This document shows, piece by piece, positions 63,925 through 64,000 of a DNA stretch of 64,000 nucleotides; positions within the stretch are counted from its first letter, which is position 1, and each line of letters begins with the position of its first letter. Source of the DNA: Microbotryomycetes sp. JL201 (taxonomy: Eukaryota; Basidiomycota; Microbotryomycetes). The notes beneath the pieces were generated by a model. That model did no database searches. It had not been told where the DNA came from and saw only the letters and a program-made list of their open reading frames with translations. The position numbers and the translations under genes were made by a program. The DNA lies in NCBI GenBank assembly GCA_033819885.1, contig JAQYUZ010000008.1, forward strand, positions 467,096 through 531,095. The letters are read 5' to 3'.

Positions 63925-64000
63925 GGGTTAGGGTTAGGGTTAGGGTTAGGGTTAGGGTTAGGGTTAGGGTTAGGGTTAGGGTTAGGGTTAGGGTTAGGGT
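63925..64000 (+). repeat. Telomere repeats (TTAGGG)n
   Basis: Twelve complete and one partial GGGTTA units without a mismatch, in the orientation expected of the G-rich strand running 5' to 3' toward a right chromosome end. The window ends inside the array. Confidence 0.98.

Overview
This is a fungal nuclear window, almost certainly from a basidiomycete yeast or a related small-genome basidiomycete. The evidence is a dense set of genes split by many short introns (mostly about 50-90 nt), typically fungal genes (Zn2Cys6 regulator, FunK1-type kinase, SLM-type PH protein, Skn7-type HSF/receiver regulator, CRH-type cell-wall transglycosylase, GT15 mannosyltransferase), and a right end that runs into perfect TTAGGG telomere repeats (63925-64000). 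The window is therefore the right end of a chromosome or scaffold. A Pucciniomycotina origin is a guess, not something I can show.

Layout. 1-10 kb: a bZIP factor that runs off the left edge, a Zn2Cys6 factor whose zinc cluster is built from two micro-exons, an SLM1-like PH protein and a FunK1-like kinase. 10-13 kb: gene-poor, with an inverted and direct duplication of a decayed coding sequence. 13-23 kb: a MYST acetyltransferase with double PHD finger, a mitochondrial DUF3429 protein, PET100 and an HSP31/DJ-1 protein. 23-41 kb: Skn7, SRP40/NOLC1, RWDD1/GIR2, acetolactate synthase (ILV2), an alpha/beta hydrolase, BolA, a GT15 mannosyltransferase and a KHA1-type K+/H+ antiporter. 41-49 kb: three genes for zinc-finger proteins of FAR1-like (WRKY-GCM1) type around QCR7. 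49-64 kb: NDK1, a CRH glycosidase, the very large LTN1 (listerin) gene, MAGO, a fourth FAR1-like gene, about 1.7 kb of non-coding subtelomere, then the telomere.

Most genes are unrelated housekeeping functions and form no operon-like units. Some share themes: oxidative stress and environment sensing (bZIP, Skn7, HSP31), mitochondrial respiration and Fe-S biology (PET100, QCR7, BolA, DUF3429), cell wall (CRH, GT15), and RNA/translation quality control (LTN1, MAGO, RWDD1). The most unusual content is the local family of four FAR1-like genes, three of which (probably all four) share a C-terminal helical domain I do not recognise. Also notable are at least four probable GC-AG introns and several micro-exons that make simple ORF reading misleading. 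Gene models were assembled by hand from splice consensus, frame continuity and family similarity; coordinates of internal exons are my inference.
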